NCBI RefSeq assembly: GCF_900187395.1
Contig: NZ_FYEZ01000004.1
Coordinates: 23,868-87,867 of the forward strand
Length of the DNA stretch: 64,000 nucleotides
Direction: 5' to 3'
Source: Kytococcus aerolatus
GTDB lineage: Bacteria; Actinomycetota; Actinomycetes; Actinomycetales; Dermatophilaceae
Shown piece by piece: positions 62,363 through 64,000 of the stretch. The position numbers and the translations under genes are program-made. Each line of letters begins with the position of its first letter. The stretch's first letter is position 1. A model generated the notes under the pieces. The model saw only the letters and a list, made by a program, of their open reading frames with translations, did not search any database and was not told the origin of the DNA.

Positions 62363-63873
62363 ATGATGCGGGCCTGCTCCCCGGCCGAGGTCCGGCAGCT
62401 CGAGCGCTCGGCGGGCGCGCCGTACGAGGACGGGACGCTCATGCGTCGGGCTGCCGGTGCCGTCGCGGACCTCGTCCGGCGCGTCCACCCCGGGGGCGGG
62501 CAGGTGCTGGCTCTCGTGGGGAGTGGGGGGAACGGTGGGGACGCGCTCTGGGCGGTGGCCGACCTCGCCGGCGGCCGTGACGCCTGGACGGCCCGGGCCC
62601 TGCTCCTGGGGGAGGGGGCGGACGGGCAGGCGCTGGCGGCAGCGCGGGCGGCCGGTGTGGAGGTGGTGGAGCACCTGCCCGCTGGGTCCGCGCACGAGCT
62701 GGCTGCACAGGTCGACGTGGTGGTCGACGGGATCGTCGGCCTCGGCGCCCGGGGAGGGCTCAGCGGGGCTGCTAGCCGAATGGCCGGGGCCATCGCGGAG
62801 CAGCGGGCCAGCGGGGGAGGAGCTCCGCTCGTGGTCGCCGTCGACCTCCCGAGCGGGGTGGACCCCGAGGGGCGGCGCGCCCCGGAGCCGGGTGCCCACG
62901 TCCGGGCGGACCACACGGTGACCTTCACCTGCGCGAAGCCGGCGCACCTGCTGCCAGCCACCTGCGAGCACTGCGGCGAGGTCGCGGTCGTGGACATCGG
63001 TCTGGACGCGACGGGCCTCGGGACGGTGGTGGCCGGGTGGTCCGAGGCGGACCTCCGGTCGGCCCTCCCGGTGCCCCGGCGGGATGCCCACAAGTACAGC
63101 CGGGGAGTCCTCGGGGTCGTCGCCGGGTCGGAGGTGTACCCCGGCGCCGCGGTGCTCACGAGCTCGGCCGCCCTGCACACGGGGGTGGGGATGCTGCGCT
63201 ACGTCGGCCCGCGCCGGGCAGAGGATCTCGTGCTGGCCGCGTGCCCGGAGGCCGTTCCCGGGGAGGGCAGGGTGCAGGCCTGGGTGCTGGGGCCGGGGAC
63301 ACCGGTCGACGACGCCATGGTGCAGCGACGTCAGGCGCGCCTCGCGCGCAGCGGTGGTCCAGCCCTGCTGGATGCCGGCGCGCTGGGACAGGTGGCGTGC
63401 CGCCCGGCGGGTGCCCCACGCTGATCACCCCGCACGCCGGGGAGCTGGCACATCTCCTGGGGAGCTCCCGGGAGGAGGTGGAGGCCGACCCCCTGGGGGC
63501 CGGGTGGGCGGCGAGCACGCGCTTCGAGGTCACGACCCTCGTCAAGGGGTGGGTGACCGTGGTGGTCCCCTCTCCCCGGGAGGCGGAGCAGGGAGCCGTT
63601 CCCACGGTGGTCGACGAGGGGACACCGTGGCTTGCCAGCGCCGGGGCAGGTGACGTCCTGGCCGGGGTGGCTGGTGCTCTGCTCGCCACGGGGTGCCCAC
63701 CCCACGCAGCGGCGGTGGTCGCCGCCACCCTTCACGGACGCGCCGCGCGCCGGTTGTCCCGGGGAGGGCCGCTGCGCATCGCGGATCTTCCCCCTGCGGT
63801 CTCGGAAGAGGTCCGGACGCTCGCGGCGGGACCAGCCGAGGACCCCGGGCTGGGTGAACGGGATCTGGCCTGA
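62363..63873 (+). pseudogene. nnr: Frameshifted bifunctional NAD(P)HX epimerase/dehydratase
   Basis: A YjeF-type gene that should repair hydrated NAD(P)H. The N-terminal epimerase (about residues 1-205) has GSGGNGGDALW and VDLPSGVDPEG. The ADP-dependent dehydratase starts near KYSRGVLGVVAGSEVYPGAA and runs to 63413, where the frame stops at 63422-63424. The rest continues one frame over from 63418 (TLITPHAGELAHLLG, LVKGWVTVV, SAGAGDVLAG) to the stop at 63871-63873. Adding one C to the run 63414-63417 would restore GAPTLITPH. So one base is lost, either a true mutation inactivating the dehydratase or a sequencing error. ATG 62363 or 62366 is the start. Confidence 0.9.
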
Positions 63874-64000
63874 GGGCAACGTTTTCGTGACGACTTGCGC
63901 CAGTGTTTGCGTTGGGGCTGGGGTGTGTGTATTGTTCCTCCTCGTTGCCCGGCCGGGTGGCTGCGGGTGAGTGAAGAGCTCAGCGTGGTTGGTGGTTCGG
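63874..64000. other. Terminal non-coding region
   Basis: 127 bp with lower G+C than its neighbours and no gene. Apart from the promoter candidate at 63907-63935, the remaining 65 bp look like an untranslated leader cut off by the window edge. Confidence 0.55.
63907..63935 (+). promoter_or_regulatory. Strong vegetative promoter, rRNA-operon type
   Basis: TTGCGT at 63907-63912 and TATTGT at 63930-63935 with exactly 17 bp between them is the best -35/-10 pair in the window. It sits in a long T-rich stretch unlike the rest of the sequence, after which no coding frame opens. The pattern suits a stable-RNA (rRNA) operon starting beyond the window. Confidence 0.6.

Overview
The window is about 72% G+C chromosomal DNA of an actinomycete. 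Evidence: mycothiol S-conjugate amidase (mca), GTG and TTG starts, GTGA/ATGA stop-start overlaps, tRNA genes without encoded CCA, many apparently leaderless promoters, and two gene blocks whose order I know from Mycobacterium tuberculosis (mfd-mazG-eno-ftsB-DUF501-ppx, and greA-DUF4307-mca-small membrane protein-Z-isoprenyl synthase, with coaA, phoH2 and fum nearby). An oleA-oleBC-oleD olefin cluster, known from Micrococcus luteus and relatives, points to Micrococcales. A Kytococcus- or Intrasporangiaceae-like genus is my guess, not a demonstration. I see no insertion sequence, prophage, CRISPR array or origin.

Layout. 1-6.9 kb: 3' end of nagB, lpdA, an ACT-domain gene with a PhzE-like fused aminodeoxyisochorismate/anthranilate synthase, a DedA protein, a tRNA Glu-Asp-Phe cluster, an acetyltransferase, a cupin and a DUF4352 protein. 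7-12.7 kb: a NarL-type two-component pair, tRNA-Lys and a four-gene ABC exporter operon. 12.7-18.2 kb: an NCS1 permease with a cysteine hydrolase, then a DUF3516 helicase with an unrecognised partner. 18.2-22.9 kb: pstSCAB behind a PHO box. 23-25.9 kb: PspA and a TPM-domain protein. 26-33.8 kb: mfd, mazG, eno, ftsB/divIC, DUF501, ppx/gppA and an unusually short tRNA-Leu(UAA). 33.9-38.3 kb: a Bax-inhibitor-1 family protein, a cell-surface 5'-nucleotidase, a small unknown gene and a thiolase.

38.4-44.2 kb holds oleA-oleBC-oleD and an SGNH hydrolase. All four genes are joined by GTGA overlaps, so the hydrolase looks like part of the olefin operon. A divergent two-gene ABC exporter follows, then an FtsX-type ABC exporter divergent from a membrane-less histidine kinase and its regulator (44.3-50.4 kb). 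50.4-56 kb: msrA, greA, DUF4307, mca, a small membrane protein, a Z-isoprenyl diphosphate synthase and a PIN-PhoH protein. 56-64 kb: a long coiled-coil secreted protein with a lysozyme-like C-terminus, fumC, coaA, glmS, a frameshifted NAD(P)HX repair gene (nnr), and at the end a strong rRNA-type promoter whose product lies outside the window.

Phosphate is the connecting theme. Three sites carry two 11-bp direct repeats that match the actinobacterial PhoP box: upstream of pstS, of phoH and of the coiled-coil protein. This suggests a local Pho regulon linking phosphate uptake, RNA processing and cell-wall remodelling.
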